In this document: positions 1 through 8,311 of the stretch, in pieces | How the letters are laid out: each line of letters starts with the position of its first letter | How positions within the stretch are numbered: the first letter of the stretch is position 1 | NCBI GenBank assembly: GCA_023413555.1 | Contig: JAEZPG010000101.1 | Coordinates: forward strand, 1-35,877 | DNA from: Bacillota bacterium | GTDB taxonomy: Bacteria; Bacillota; Clostridia; Lachnospirales; Lachnospiraceae | Direction: 5' to 3' | Length of the DNA: 35,877 nt | Program-made: the position numbers and the translations under genes | Notes under the pieces: generated by a model | Told to the model about the DNA's origin: nothing | What the model saw: the letters and a program-made list of their open reading frames with translations, nothing else | Databases searched by the model: none

Positions 1-205
1 TATAAACACAAAGTTGATAGTTGTCTCCAATCCGTAAAGTCACCATATGTCCATTATCAAATGGCATGCCGATATGTAAGTATTCACCATCCTCTATATC
101 TAAAACTGAACTTACATAATCTCTCATTTCAATATTAATTTCGTCAATATTATGAACTTTTGTTAGGGTTATTTTGTCGCCAATGGTAATTATTGTTGAA
201 ACCAT
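1..205 (-). CDS. ycgR: YcgR/PilZ-type flagellar brake protein, N-terminal part (partial)
   Basis: The first 68 codons of a gene that runs off the left edge of the window. The ATG is at 205..203, 20 bases after the flhG stop, behind an AGAAGGTAGG ribosome binding site. The visible protein begins MVSTIITIGDKIT and contains EDGEYLHIGMPFDNGHMV, which resembles the N-terminal YcgR-like beta domain that precedes PilZ in c-di-GMP-responsive flagellar brakes (YcgR, MotI/YpfA). The PilZ domain itself would lie outside the window, so c-di-GMP binding cannot be checked. Position directly behind flhG at the end of a flagellar operon supports the call. The family assignment is by resemblance and moderately sure; the gene symbol is the family name. 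Confidence 0.72.
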   Translation of the reverse strand, partial: MVSTIITIGDKITLTKVHNIDEINIEMRDYVSSVLDIEDGEYLHIGMPFDNGHMVTLRIGDNYQLCVY

Positions 206-225
206 TATATCCTACCTACCTTCTG

Positions 226-1101
226 CTAATATCTAGAATATTTCATATTAGTAAAAAGCTGTCTTATTCCACCTCTATCCTTTTGTTCTACCTGTTCACC
301 ATGGTGTATCATTGTTGCAATATCCATAAATATTTTTGCGGCTGGAGAGTTAGGATTAGCAATAGTAATGGGGTTTTGAGCCATAACAGCTTTAGTTATG
401 CTGGGATCTTGCAAAACGCCACCTAAATAAGACAAATTAACAGAAAGGAATCGGCTTACTACGTTCTGTAACTTAGCATATAACGCTTTTCCTTCCTCAT
501 AGGAAGCTACACGATTTGCAATCATTTTTATTATTGGTTTATCATCTACTCTTAAAAATGCCCTGTTAACAGATTTCATTACTGCATAGGCATCTGTAAT
601 GGAGGTAGGTTCTGGCGTAGCCACTAATAGTGTTAGATTACTAATTTCTATAAACTTCATCAACCCATCTGATATACCTGCACCGGTATCCACAATAACA
701 TAGTCTGCTATTTCATCAAGCTCGACCAATTTATTTGCCACACTGGCAAATTGAACATTATCCAGATTCGTAAGTTCTGCGATGCCAGAACCACCTGATA
801 TTAATCCTATATTAAAAGGACCTGGAGTAATAATATCCTTTAGAGTTTTTCCTCCATACATCAATCCTGTAAGATTATTTTGAGGACGTACTCCAAGCAT
901 TACTTCTATATTTGCCAAACCGAAATCAGCATCAAGTATTACTACACGATTGTTAAGTTTGCTTAGACAAATCGCTAGGTTAATCGAAAGACTAGACTTA
1001 CCTACCCCACCCTTACCACTAGTCACAGTAATAATCTTAGAGGTATGCTGTCTAACCTCTTGCTGTTTGATGATATTACGTAGATTTGTTGCTTGATCCA
1101 T
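226..1101 (-). CDS. flhG: FlhG (YlxH) MinD-like ATPase, flagellar number regulator
   Basis: A 291-residue MinD/ParA-type ATPase that sets flagellar number and placement together with FlhF. The deviant Walker A motif SGKGGVGKSS is at residues 28-37, and VVILDADFGLAN carries the second ATP-site aspartate. The N-terminal DQATNLR (residues 2-8) matches the short segment that in the family stimulates the FlhF GTPase. The ATG overlaps the flhF stop as TAATG, behind AGGAGG, so translation is probably coupled. Length is normal. The neighbours flhF, flhA and the YcgR-like gene fit the role. Confident. Confidence 0.96.
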   Translation of the reverse strand: MDQATNLRNIIKQQEVRQHTSKIITVTSGKGGVGKSSLSINLAICLSKLNNRVVILDADFGLANIEVMLGVRPQNNLTGLMYGGKTLKDIITPGPFNIGLISGGSGIAELTNLDNVQFASVANKLVELDEIADYVIVDTGAGISDGLMKFIEISNLTLLVATPEPTSITDAYAVMKSVNRAFLRVDDKPIIKMIANRVASYEEGKALYAKLQNVVSRFLSVNLSYLGGVLQDPSITKAVMAQNPITIANPNSPAAKIFMDIATMIHHGEQVEQKDRGGIRQLFTNMKYSRY

Positions 1102-2324
1102 TAGTCCATTCCTCCTAGCAATTGCTTAGCAATCATCTGGGCATTTACTTTACCAATATCATCAGGAACATTTTGTCCCCAAGTTGTATAGGATAATGGA
1201 GCTTGAGTAAGCATTCTAATATTAAGTATATTTCCCAGTGAACTAGTTTCATCCAGCTTAGTAAAAATCAGATTATAGTCTGTTATCTTTTTATAAGATT
1301 CTACTATTTGAAGTAAATCCTTATATTTTGTCGTAATACTAAGTACTAAGTATATCTCTCGAAACTCTTCAGGTGTAGTTTCAATCATATCGCGAATATC
1401 ATTAATCTGATCTTCATTTTTATGACTACGTCCCGCTGTATCAACTAGGACCAAATCATAATCCTTAAACTCTTCCCGAGCTTGCTTAAGTTCATTATTC
1501 GAGTATACTACACGAAAAGGGATATTTAAAATATTAGCATAAGTTCTAAGCTGTTCCACAGCTGCAATTCGGTAAGTATCCAAAGTAATCAGACCTACCT
1601 TTATATTGTTTTTAATCTTAATGCTAGATACTAGTTTAGCAATGCTTGTTGTCTTTCCTACTCCAGTAGGTCCAACAAAATAGATGAATTTGGTACCTTC
1701 GCGATTTAAAGTAATTGTCTTAGGTTGACCAAGTTTTAATACTATCTTTTGGTACACATGGGATAAAATATTATCAATGGTGGTGTCCTTGTTAATACGA
1801 TTTTCTACCTCTTTGATAATGCTATTCACATTTTCCTTTGTAACATCATTATCTGACAATTTCTCCATAATCAATTTTACGCAAGCATTGTCAAAAAAAC
1901 TTTTAACAACTTCCTTCTCTTCTTCTTTTTGAGGCTCTTTCTTTATAGCTTCAGACGCTATCTGCTTTTCCAACATAGTCTGCAAATTGTCCAGTTTAAC
2001 TTCAATAGCGCTACTTTCGCGGACCTTTTTAACCTCGGTTCCGATACCATCAATTAGTATATCTCCACGCATAAAAGCTTGATTATAATCCTTATGAAAA
2101 CTTGCATGATTAACGCTATCTTTCACTATAGCCTGATGACTTTTAACTTCTGTAGTATCATCATATGCGGCAGTAATTTCTACTAAAGGTCTACGAAAAA
2201 AACGAAATATTCCTTTTGGCCTAATCGACTTAATATTCATAACAATAGCATCTTTGCCCAAATCTTCTTTCACAAGAATCATAGCATCATTTTCTGTCTC
2301 CGCTTTATACTTTTTAATAACCAT
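1101..2324 (-). CDS. flhF: FlhF, SRP-type GTPase for flagellar placement
   Basis: A 407-residue GTPase of the SRP54/FtsY/FlhF family that marks the site of flagellar assembly at the membrane. A basic N-terminal B domain (about residues 1-135, with a Lys/Glu-rich stretch near 128-140) precedes the N and G domains. The P loop GPTGVGKTT is at residues 218-226; DTAGRSH and TKLDET are the later GTP-binding motifs. The ATG shares one base with the flhA stop (TAATG) and the gene ends in the same way on flhG, forming a tightly coupled flhA-flhF-flhG block. Length and motifs are complete. Confident. Confidence 0.96.
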   Translation of the reverse strand: MVIKKYKAETENDAMILVKEDLGKDAIVMNIKSIRPKGIFRFFRRPLVEITAAYDDTTEVKSHQAIVKDSVNHASFHKDYNQAFMRGDILIDGIGTEVKKVRESSAIEVKLDNLQTMLEKQIASEAIKKEPQKEEEKEVVKSFFDNACVKLIMEKLSDNDVTKENVNSIIKEVENRINKDTTIDNILSHVYQKIVLKLGQPKTITLNREGTKFIYFVGPTGVGKTTSIAKLVSSIKIKNNIKVGLITLDTYRIAAVEQLRTYANILNIPFRVVYSNNELKQAREEFKDYDLVLVDTAGRSHKNEDQINDIRDMIETTPEEFREIYLVLSITTKYKDLLQIVESYKKITDYNLIFTKLDETSSLGNILNIRMLTQAPLSYTTWGQNVPDDIGKVNAQMIAKQLLGGMD

Positions 2325-4357
2325 TAGATAGCCACCATCCCCACTGATTGTAATTCAACTGAAGTATCTATTTCATTATAGGAAAGAACCACCAAATCCC
2401 TAAAGTAGTCTAATGTTAACTTTTTAAAGTACATTCTTACGATAGGAGAAGTTATAACAATTGGTGTTTTTCCCAAATCCTCAAGTTTAGCTGTTTGATT
2501 CTTTACAGATTCCATAATAGACTGTACCTTCTCAGGCTCTAAAGTTAGGTAGGAACCTTGTTCCGTCTGCTTAACAGACGCCATTATTTCCTGTTCAATG
2601 TTTGGATCTAGAGTAACTACACTGTTGTTCTCTACCTCTGGGAAAAACTTGTTGGTAATGGCCCGCTTTAGACTCTGTCTAACATACTCGGTTAATACAT
2701 CAGTATCTCTTGTAGTGGTAGCATAATCTGCTAATGTCTCAAATATAGTAATCAAATCACGGATTGATATACCCTCCCGTAACAGATTTTGAAGTACTTT
2801 CTGTATCTCACCAACACTAAGTAATTTGGGTACAAGTTCTCCCACCAACGTAGAATTAGCTTCACTAATATTAGTAATCAGGTTCTGGACATCTTGTCTG
2901 CTTAACAAATCTGCCAGATTTCTTCTGATGATTTCCATTAGGTGAGTAGCAATAATGGATGGTGGATCTACTACGGTATATCCCATAGACTCCGCTCTCT
3001 CACGTTGACTCTCTGTGATCCATATGGCAGGAAGATGGAAGGAAGGTTCATAGGTAGGAATACCCGTAATCTCCTCCTCTACATAACCAGGATTCATTGC
3101 CATGTAATGGTCAAACAGGATTTCCCCATCGCTGATAGGAACTCCCTTTATCTTAATCAAATATTGATTCGGATTAAGTTGGATATTATCTCTTAAACGA
3201 ACCATAGGCACAACACATCCAAGCTCTAGAGCTACTTGTCGACGTATCATAACGATACGATCTAGTAAATCTCCACCTTGATTGACATCTGCAAGTGGAA
3301 TAATACCGTAGCCAAACTCCAACTCAATTGGATCTACCTGAAGAAGGGATACCACATTCTCAGGACGCCTGATTTCTTCAACACCTTCCTCATCCTCAGC
3401 AACTTCATCTTGCACTCCTGCTACACCAATACGGTGTTGAATCTGATACCCAGCTAATATAAACGCTGCTCCATATAGTAGAAAAAGAAAAGTACTTAAT
3501 GGTGTTACAATACCCAAAAAGGCCATACTCCCACCAACTAAATACAAAACTTTTGGTATGGAAAACAGCTGCTTTACAAGAATATCTCCGATATCAGCTT
3601 CCTTAGAAACCTTAGTAACAATAATACCGGTAGATAACGATATAAGTAAGGATGGAATCTGAGAAACCAGACCATCACCAATTGTTAAAATCATATACTT
3701 ATCAAAGGATTCTGATATTGGCAATCCCATTCTCAAGGATCCAATCACTAATCCACCTACCAGATTAATTATCGTAATAATCAATCCCGCAATGGCATCA
3801 CCTTTAACATATTTGGTAGCACCATCCATGGCTCCAAAAAAGGAAGATTCCATCTGAAGCTTTTCTCTTCGCTCTCTCGCTTGGGCATCTGTAATCGCTC
3901 CTGTATTAAGATCTGCATCGATGGCCATCTGTTTTCCTGGCATGGCATCCAGTGTAAATCTGGCTGTCACCTCTGAAACACGTTCAGATCCTTTGTTAAT
4001 AACAATAAACTGAACAACTATCAAAATAAAGAAGATGATAGCACCGATTACTATATCATTTCCACCAACAAATTCTCCGAAGGTTTTGACAACATTTCCA
4101 GGCTCTCCAGTGGACAAAATTAATTTTGTAGAGGAAACATTTAACCCGATACGAAATACAGTAGTAAACAAAAGTAAAGTTGGAAAGCTTGCCATATCTA
4201 AAGCTTCTTTGGAAAATAAACAATTGAACATAATCACTAAAGCTACGGATAGATTTAGTGCTAATAAAATGTCCAACAACCAGGAAGGAATTGGTACAAT
4301 CAGAAATATAATCGCCGCCAAAATATATAGGCCAACAAATACATCTGTCTTTTTCAT
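2324..4357 (-). CDS. flhA: FlhA, flagellar export gate protein
   Basis: A 677-residue inner membrane component of the flagellar type III export gate. The N-terminal half has about eight hydrophobic segments; the C-terminal cytoplasmic half receives chaperone-substrate complexes. The export-family signature region is seen around RDNIQLNPNQYLIKIKG. I place the start at the ATG at 4357 (MKKTDVFVGLYIL), 9-10 bases after AGGAGG; a TTG two codons upstream would be too close to that site. It follows flhB after 68 bases and its stop overlaps the flhF start by one base. Intact and confident. Confidence 0.96.
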   Translation of the reverse strand: MKKTDVFVGLYILAAIIFLIVPIPSWLLDILLALNLSVALVIMFNCLFSKEALDMASFPTLLLFTTVFRIGLNVSSTKLILSTGEPGNVVKTFGEFVGGNDIVIGAIIFFILIVVQFIVINKGSERVSEVTARFTLDAMPGKQMAIDADLNTGAITDAQARERREKLQMESSFFGAMDGATKYVKGDAIAGLIITIINLVGGLVIGSLRMGLPISESFDKYMILTIGDGLVSQIPSLLISLSTGIIVTKVSKEADIGDILVKQLFSIPKVLYLVGGSMAFLGIVTPLSTFLFLLYGAAFILAGYQIQHRIGVAGVQDEVAEDEEGVEEIRRPENVVSLLQVDPIELEFGYGIIPLADVNQGGDLLDRIVMIRRQVALELGCVVPMVRLRDNIQLNPNQYLIKIKGVPISDGEILFDHYMAMNPGYVEEEITGIPTYEPSFHLPAIWITESQRERAESMGYTVVDPPSIIATHLMEIIRRNLADLLSRQDVQNLITNISEANSTLVGELVPKLLSVGEIQKVLQNLLREGISIRDLITIFETLADYATTTRDTDVLTEYVRQSLKRAITNKFFPEVENNSVVTLDPNIEQEIMASVKQTEQGSYLTLEPEKVQSIMESVKNQTAKLEDLGKTPIVITSPIVRMYFKKLTLDYFRDLVVLSYNEIDTSVELQSVGMVAI

Positions 4358-4425
4358 CAACAAGCTCCTCCTTCTATTACCATCTATATAAATGATTCTA
4401 ATTGTCTAATTAAGTAATTATAAAG

Positions 4426-5541
4426 TTACGAATGCTTCAACTTATATACATAAGCCAGCACCTCTGCCACTGTTTGATATAATTCCTGAGGAATCTCATC
4501 ACCCAGTTCAACATTAAAATACAACATTCTTGCTAAAGGTTTATTTTCAACTATCTCAATATCATTTTCCCTTGCTACCTCTTTAATTTTAGTAGCTACA
4601 TAATCTGCACCTTTCGCTATAACAATTGGTGCCTTATTAGAGTCTTTATCATATTTTAGCGCAACTGCAAAATGTGTAGGGTTTGTAATGACCACATCAG
4701 CCTCAGGTAACTGTTGCATCATTCTTCTTTGCGACATCTCACGCATTTTTTGACGTATACGACCTTTAATTACAGGATCTCCTTCTGTTTGTTTGAATTC
4801 TTCCTTAACTTCTTGTTTGGTCATCATCAAATCCTTTTTAAATTTACGCTTTTGGTAAAACAGATCTGCCACTCCGATGAGTAAATAAATGATACTAATT
4901 TTTAATCCAAGATCAATGACCATCGTACCAATTAAGGCAATTCCATCCATTAATGTAACATCATACAACTGCGTCAAAAAAGTCAAGTTATCTTTAAACT
5001 CATAATAAACAATCAAAAATATTAGCCCAATTTTTGCAACTGCTTTTATTAATTCAATCACTTTGTCCTTGGAAAAAATTCTCTTAAATCCCTGTAATGG
5101 GTTTATTTTACTAAATTTTGGTGACAGCGGTTTTAGAGATACTTCCCATTTTACCTGAACAATAACGACGATAATGCCAGCTATCATAGCGATAAGCATA
5201 AGAGGCAATGATATGATAATTACATCCTTTATTGCTTCATTAACCAAGGTTTGTGATTGTCCCAAGTTCAGCCGATTTTCAACCATTGAATCAATTGAAC
5301 TATAATACTTTGCAAAACCCTCTAAAAACTTATTCGCAACATAACCCACAAAAAGCTTCAGCCCTAGAAATACAGCGACTAAGGAGCCACCTACAATTAT
5401 TTCCTGACTTTTTGATACCTGTCCTTCTTTTCTGGCATCCCCCAACTTCTTTGTGGTTGGCTCTTCAGTTTTTTCACCACCAGGTCCATCTGCAAAAAAC
5501 TGAAGATTATAAGCAATAAAATATTTGTTATCTCTCATCAT
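4426..5541 (-). CDS. flhB: FlhB, export gate protein and substrate-specificity switch
   Basis: A 371-residue export gate protein with four membrane segments and a cytoplasmic C-terminal domain that cleaves itself to switch export from hook to filament substrates. The autocleavage motif NPTH is at residues 287-290, within VVITNPTHFAVAL, so the switch is intact. The N-terminus carries a short extra stretch (MMRDNKYFIAYNLQFFADG) before the usual EKTEEPTTKK sequence, as in several clostridial FlhB proteins. The start is the ATG at 5541, 12 bases after the fliR stop, with an AGTAGGTA ribosome binding site. It works with FliK, encoded upstream in the same cluster. Confident. Confidence 0.96.
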   Translation of the reverse strand: MMRDNKYFIAYNLQFFADGPGGEKTEEPTTKKLGDARKEGQVSKSQEIIVGGSLVAVFLGLKLFVGYVANKFLEGFAKYYSSIDSMVENRLNLGQSQTLVNEAIKDVIIISLPLMLIAMIAGIIVVIVQVKWEVSLKPLSPKFSKINPLQGFKRIFSKDKVIELIKAVAKIGLIFLIVYYEFKDNLTFLTQLYDVTLMDGIALIGTMVIDLGLKISIIYLLIGVADLFYQKRKFKKDLMMTKQEVKEEFKQTEGDPVIKGRIRQKMREMSQRRMMQQLPEADVVITNPTHFAVALKYDKDSNKAPIVIAKGADYVATKIKEVARENDIEIVENKPLARMLYFNVELGDEIPQELYQTVAEVLAYVYKLKHS

Positions 5542-5553
5542 ATTATGTACCTA

Positions 5554-6327
5554 CTATGCACCTGCCAGGCTCTTCATTACAAATTCCATCATGTCCTTCA
5601 TCTCAGTTACAATAAAGCTTGATATTCCTGGTAACATTCTAACAATTATAAGCAGTACCAATAATCCAATAAATATCTTTAACTGAAAACCTACTACAAA
5701 CATATTTAATTGCGGAGAAACCTTCGCAAGTATTCCCAATACCATATTTACAATTAATGTCGCTGCAAATACTGGAAGGATGATACGAAATCCAATTACA
5801 AAAAAATCAACCAAAAATTTGATCATGATTTTGTACATATTAAATGAAATAACGGCTTTTCCAATTGGAATTATCGTATAGGTAGCAATGATAGCTCGAA
5901 TCAGGTAATAGTGTAAATTGGTTACTAACAGCATAAGCATCACTAGATATGTGAGAAGATTACCAGTAACTGTAACTTGATTCTGATTAATTGGATCGAA
6001 TTCACTAGCCATAGAAAATCCTATTTCCATATCTAAGAGCTGCCCCGAAAAACTGATAATACGAGTACAGATACTAGCTATAAAACCAATACAAAGACCT
6101 ACTAGAGCTTCCTTTAACACTAGTAATGCCAACCCAAATGAAGTAGTATAGACAACAGATTCTACAGGAATTAATGTCGCTACAATGACAGTTAAAAACA
6201 CTGAAATTGCAGTTTTTACTTTCATGGGAATACTTCTAATACTGAATATTGGCGCTGTAAAGATAAACGTTGACAATCGTACCAATACGAGCAAATAAAA
6301 CTCTACATTTTCCACAGTGATAGTCAT
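5554..6327 (-). CDS. fliR: FliR, export gate protein
   Basis: A 257-residue, very hydrophobic protein of the FliPQR export channel core. Several membrane segments are visible, including APIFSIRSIPMKVKTAIS near the N-terminus and the conserved GFSMASEFDP region in the middle. The start is ATG at 6327 behind GGAGTAAAGT. It lies 18 bases downstream of fliQ and 12 bases before flhB, the normal fliP-fliQ-fliR-flhB order. No fusion with flhB, which occurs in some clostridia. Intact length. Confident. Confidence 0.95.
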   Translation of the reverse strand: MTITVENVEFYLLVLVRLSTFIFTAPIFSIRSIPMKVKTAISVFLTVIVATLIPVESVVYTTSFGLALLVLKEALVGLCIGFIASICTRIISFSGQLLDMEIGFSMASEFDPINQNQVTVTGNLLTYLVMLMLLVTNLHYYLIRAIIATYTIIPIGKAVISFNMYKIMIKFLVDFFVIGFRIILPVFAATLIVNMVLGILAKVSPQLNMFVVGFQLKIFIGLLVLLIIVRMLPGISSFIVTEMKDMMEFVMKSLAGA

Positions 6328-6345
6328 ACTTTACTCCTAAGCCTA

Positions 6346-6615
6346 TTAATGAATCCATTTGTCCAAATTAGTCATTAATTCTACAAAAAATGTTACTACA
6401 TTATTCATTATCCAATGACCAGCCAACACAATAACAATTAAGATTGCCAGCAATTTTGGTACAAAGGTAAGAGTTTGCTCCTGTATAGATGTAACTGTCT
6501 GAAATATACTGATAATCAGACCTACTACCAGTGAAACCACTAATAACGGGGCTGATGACTTAATGATTATCCATACTGCTTTATACGCAATTTCCATTAC
6601 GGAAGAATCTGTCAT
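6346..6615 (-). CDS. fliQ: FliQ, export gate protein
   Basis: An 89-residue protein with two membrane helices, separated by the conserved cytoplasmic segment FQTVTSIQEQTLTFVPK. This is the family hallmark of FliQ, which packs around FliP and FliR in the export channel. The length is typical. The start ATG at 6615 follows AAGGAG with about 9 bases spacing. Located between fliP and fliR with short gaps on both sides. Confident. Confidence 0.95.
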   Translation of the reverse strand: MTDSSVMEIAYKAVWIIIKSSAPLLVVSLVVGLIISIFQTVTSIQEQTLTFVPKLLAILIVIVLAGHWIMNNVVTFFVELMTNLDKWIH

Positions 6616-6638
6616 GTTTTAACACTCCTTAATCAGAG

Positions 6639-7484
6639 TTAATAAAAACTCTTAACAACTTGTCCTATAATCAGATTCCATCCGTCTGCTAGTATAAATA
6701 GCAAAATCTTAAACGGCATGGAAATCGTAGTAGGCGGTAGCATCATCATACCCATAGACATAAGCGTAGACGCCACAACCATATCAATAATAATAAATGG
6801 TATATAAATTAAGAAACCAATAATAAAGGCATATCTTAATTCGCTAATGATAAAAGCTGGAATCAATACTGTAGTAGGAATATCATCCTCTTGTTCAAGA
6901 TTATCTGAACTTACTCCAGCAATATTCAAAAATAGCTTCAAATCCTTACGATCAGCCTGTCCAAACATAAAACTGCGAATCGGTTTCAATCCCTTGTCAA
7001 AAGCCTCTTCCTGGGTGATTTCTCCCTTGGCCAAAGGTTGTACCGCAACCTTGTTAACCTCAGTAAAAGTTGGAGCCATAATAAAAAAGGTTAGAAACAA
7101 AGATAACCCTATAATCACCTGATTTGGCGGCGTTGTATTGGTCCCCAACGCAGTTCTTGTAAAATGAAGTACTATAATTATTCTTGTAAAAGAAGTCACC
7201 ATGATTAGAATAGATGGTGCAAGACTAATTACAGTTAGAATTAAGAGGATCTGAAGAGTACTAGAAAGGCTTGTACTTCCAGCATTAGAATTTATATTAA
7301 GATTAAACTGTCCATTTGGATCTGGCGTAGATGCATTATTAGTTGCTGTGGGACTACTACTAGGAGTAATCGCACTCGTAGCACTCGCTTTATCTCCTGA
7401 TATTAGAACCAATATACCAAACAGGCCAACCAACAGCATATAAAACCGTATTGCTCGCAGTGTTTTTTTCCTCTTTGTTCTCAT
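6639..7484 (-). CDS. fliP: FliP, export gate protein with a low-complexity N-terminal insert
   Basis: A 281-residue core subunit of the export channel. A basic N-terminus (MRTKRKKTLR) is followed by a hydrophobic signal-peptide-like segment (about residues 13-29) and a possible cleavage site near KASA. Residues about 36-76 are rich in Ser, Thr, Asn and Pro. The conserved FliP body starts around residue 77 (LQILLILTVISLAPSILIM), with the loop containing LKPIRSFMFGQ and the C-terminal PFKILLFILADGWNL. The ATG at 7484 is chosen because AAGG lies 7 bases before it; the preceding codon is TTG. Compared with the usual 220-250 residues, the extra length is in the low-complexity part. Confidence 0.95.
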   Translation of the reverse strand: MRTKRKKTLRAIRFYMLLVGLFGILVLISGDKASATSAITPSSSPTATNNASTPDPNGQFNLNINSNAGSTSLSSTLQILLILTVISLAPSILIMVTSFTRIIIVLHFTRTALGTNTTPPNQVIIGLSLFLTFFIMAPTFTEVNKVAVQPLAKGEITQEEAFDKGLKPIRSFMFGQADRKDLKLFLNIAGVSSDNLEQEDDIPTTVLIPAFIISELRYAFIIGFLIYIPFIIIDMVVASTLMSMGMMMLPPTTISMPFKILLFILADGWNLIIGQVVKSFY

Positions 7485-7493
7485 CAATTAACC

Positions 7494-7907
7494 TTACTCT
7501 TCTTTCTTGTCAAATTGCCTTATTTCGTCATCATAAGTGGAACTCTTCTTTTCAACTTTGGTCTTTGACAGCTTTAGAAAGTCCTTAAAATTCATCAGTC
7601 CACTTTCAGGCTTTTTAAATTCCAAGCTATCCCTCTTAAGTTCGGTTAAATATTCAATATGATCCTTTGACACTCCAAGAGCAACTACTTTATTGCCGAG
7701 TTCTACAATATATATGTACTTTGACTGATTTAACCGAAACACCTCTAGAATCTTTATATTCTGATTTTTCTGCATTTTTAATCCAGAAGTGGACAACCAT
7801 TTGGTCACATAATAGGCAGCTACCAAAATCAGTATAAAGACTAGAATAAGAACAAATAAATCAAAGAATCCTCCACCATCTAAAGTTAACAAAACAAAGT
7901 TTTCCAC
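7494..7907 (-). CDS. fliO: FliO/FliZ-type flagellar biosynthesis protein
   Basis: A 137-residue protein with one strong membrane helix (about residues 15-37), followed by a small cytoplasmic domain with ILEVFRLNQSKYIYIVELGNKVVALGV, which is typical of FliO (named FliZ in Bacillus). FliO helps assemble the FliP ring. The C-terminus is charged and probably disordered. The start is GTG at 7907 with GGAGG about 10 bases upstream. It sits between cheY and fliP, as in other Firmicutes. The call rests on topology, motif and position; sequence in this family is poorly conserved. Confidence 0.88.
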   Translation of the reverse strand: MENFVLLTLDGGGFFDLFVLILVFILILVAAYYVTKWLSTSGLKMQKNQNIKILEVFRLNQSKYIYIVELGNKVVALGVSKDHIEYLTELKRDSLEFKKPESGLMNFKDFLKLSKTKVEKKSSTYDDEIRQFDKKEE

Positions 7908-7923
7908 GTATAGATGCCTCCAA

Positions 7924-8289
7924 TTATTCCCCTATCACCTTTTTTACAGCCTCTAAAACACGCTCCGCTTGAAATGGTTTTACAATAAAATCCTTTGCTC
8001 CACTTTGAATAGAATCGATTACCATAGCTTGTTGCCCCATCGCAGAACACATAATAATCTTCGCCGCTGAATCAGCACTCATAATCTTTTTTAAAGCCTG
8101 TAAGCCATCCATTTCTGGCATAGTAATATCCATTAATACTAAATCAGGTTTTGTCTCATTATACTTATCAATAGCTTTTATTCCATTTTCAGCTTCTGCA
8201 ATTACATTATAACCATTCTTGGTTAAGATATCTTTAATCATCATGCGCATAAAAGCTGCATCGTCAACAATAAGTATATTTTTCGCCAT
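7924..8289 (-). CDS. cheY: CheY response regulator
   Basis: A 121-residue single-domain receiver. The acidic pair is in ILIVDDAAFMR, the phosphoacceptor aspartate is in LVLMDITMPEMDG, and the conserved lysine is in FIVKPFQ, so the phosphorylation site is complete and there is no output domain. Phospho-CheY binds FliM and FliY at the switch to control motor rotation. The ATG at 8289 (MAKNILIVDD) is preferred over an earlier in-frame ATG at 8304 because GGGAG lies at proper spacing. It directly follows fliY, the place where Firmicute flagellar operons carry cheY. Confident. Confidence 0.96.
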   Translation of the reverse strand: MAKNILIVDDAAFMRMMIKDILTKNGYNVIAEAENGIKAIDKYNETKPDLVLMDITMPEMDGLQALKKIMSADSAAKIIMCSAMGQQAMVIDSIQSGAKDFIVKPFQAERVLEAVKKVIGE

Positions 8290-8311
8290 AACAATTTCTC
8301 CCATCCTTACA

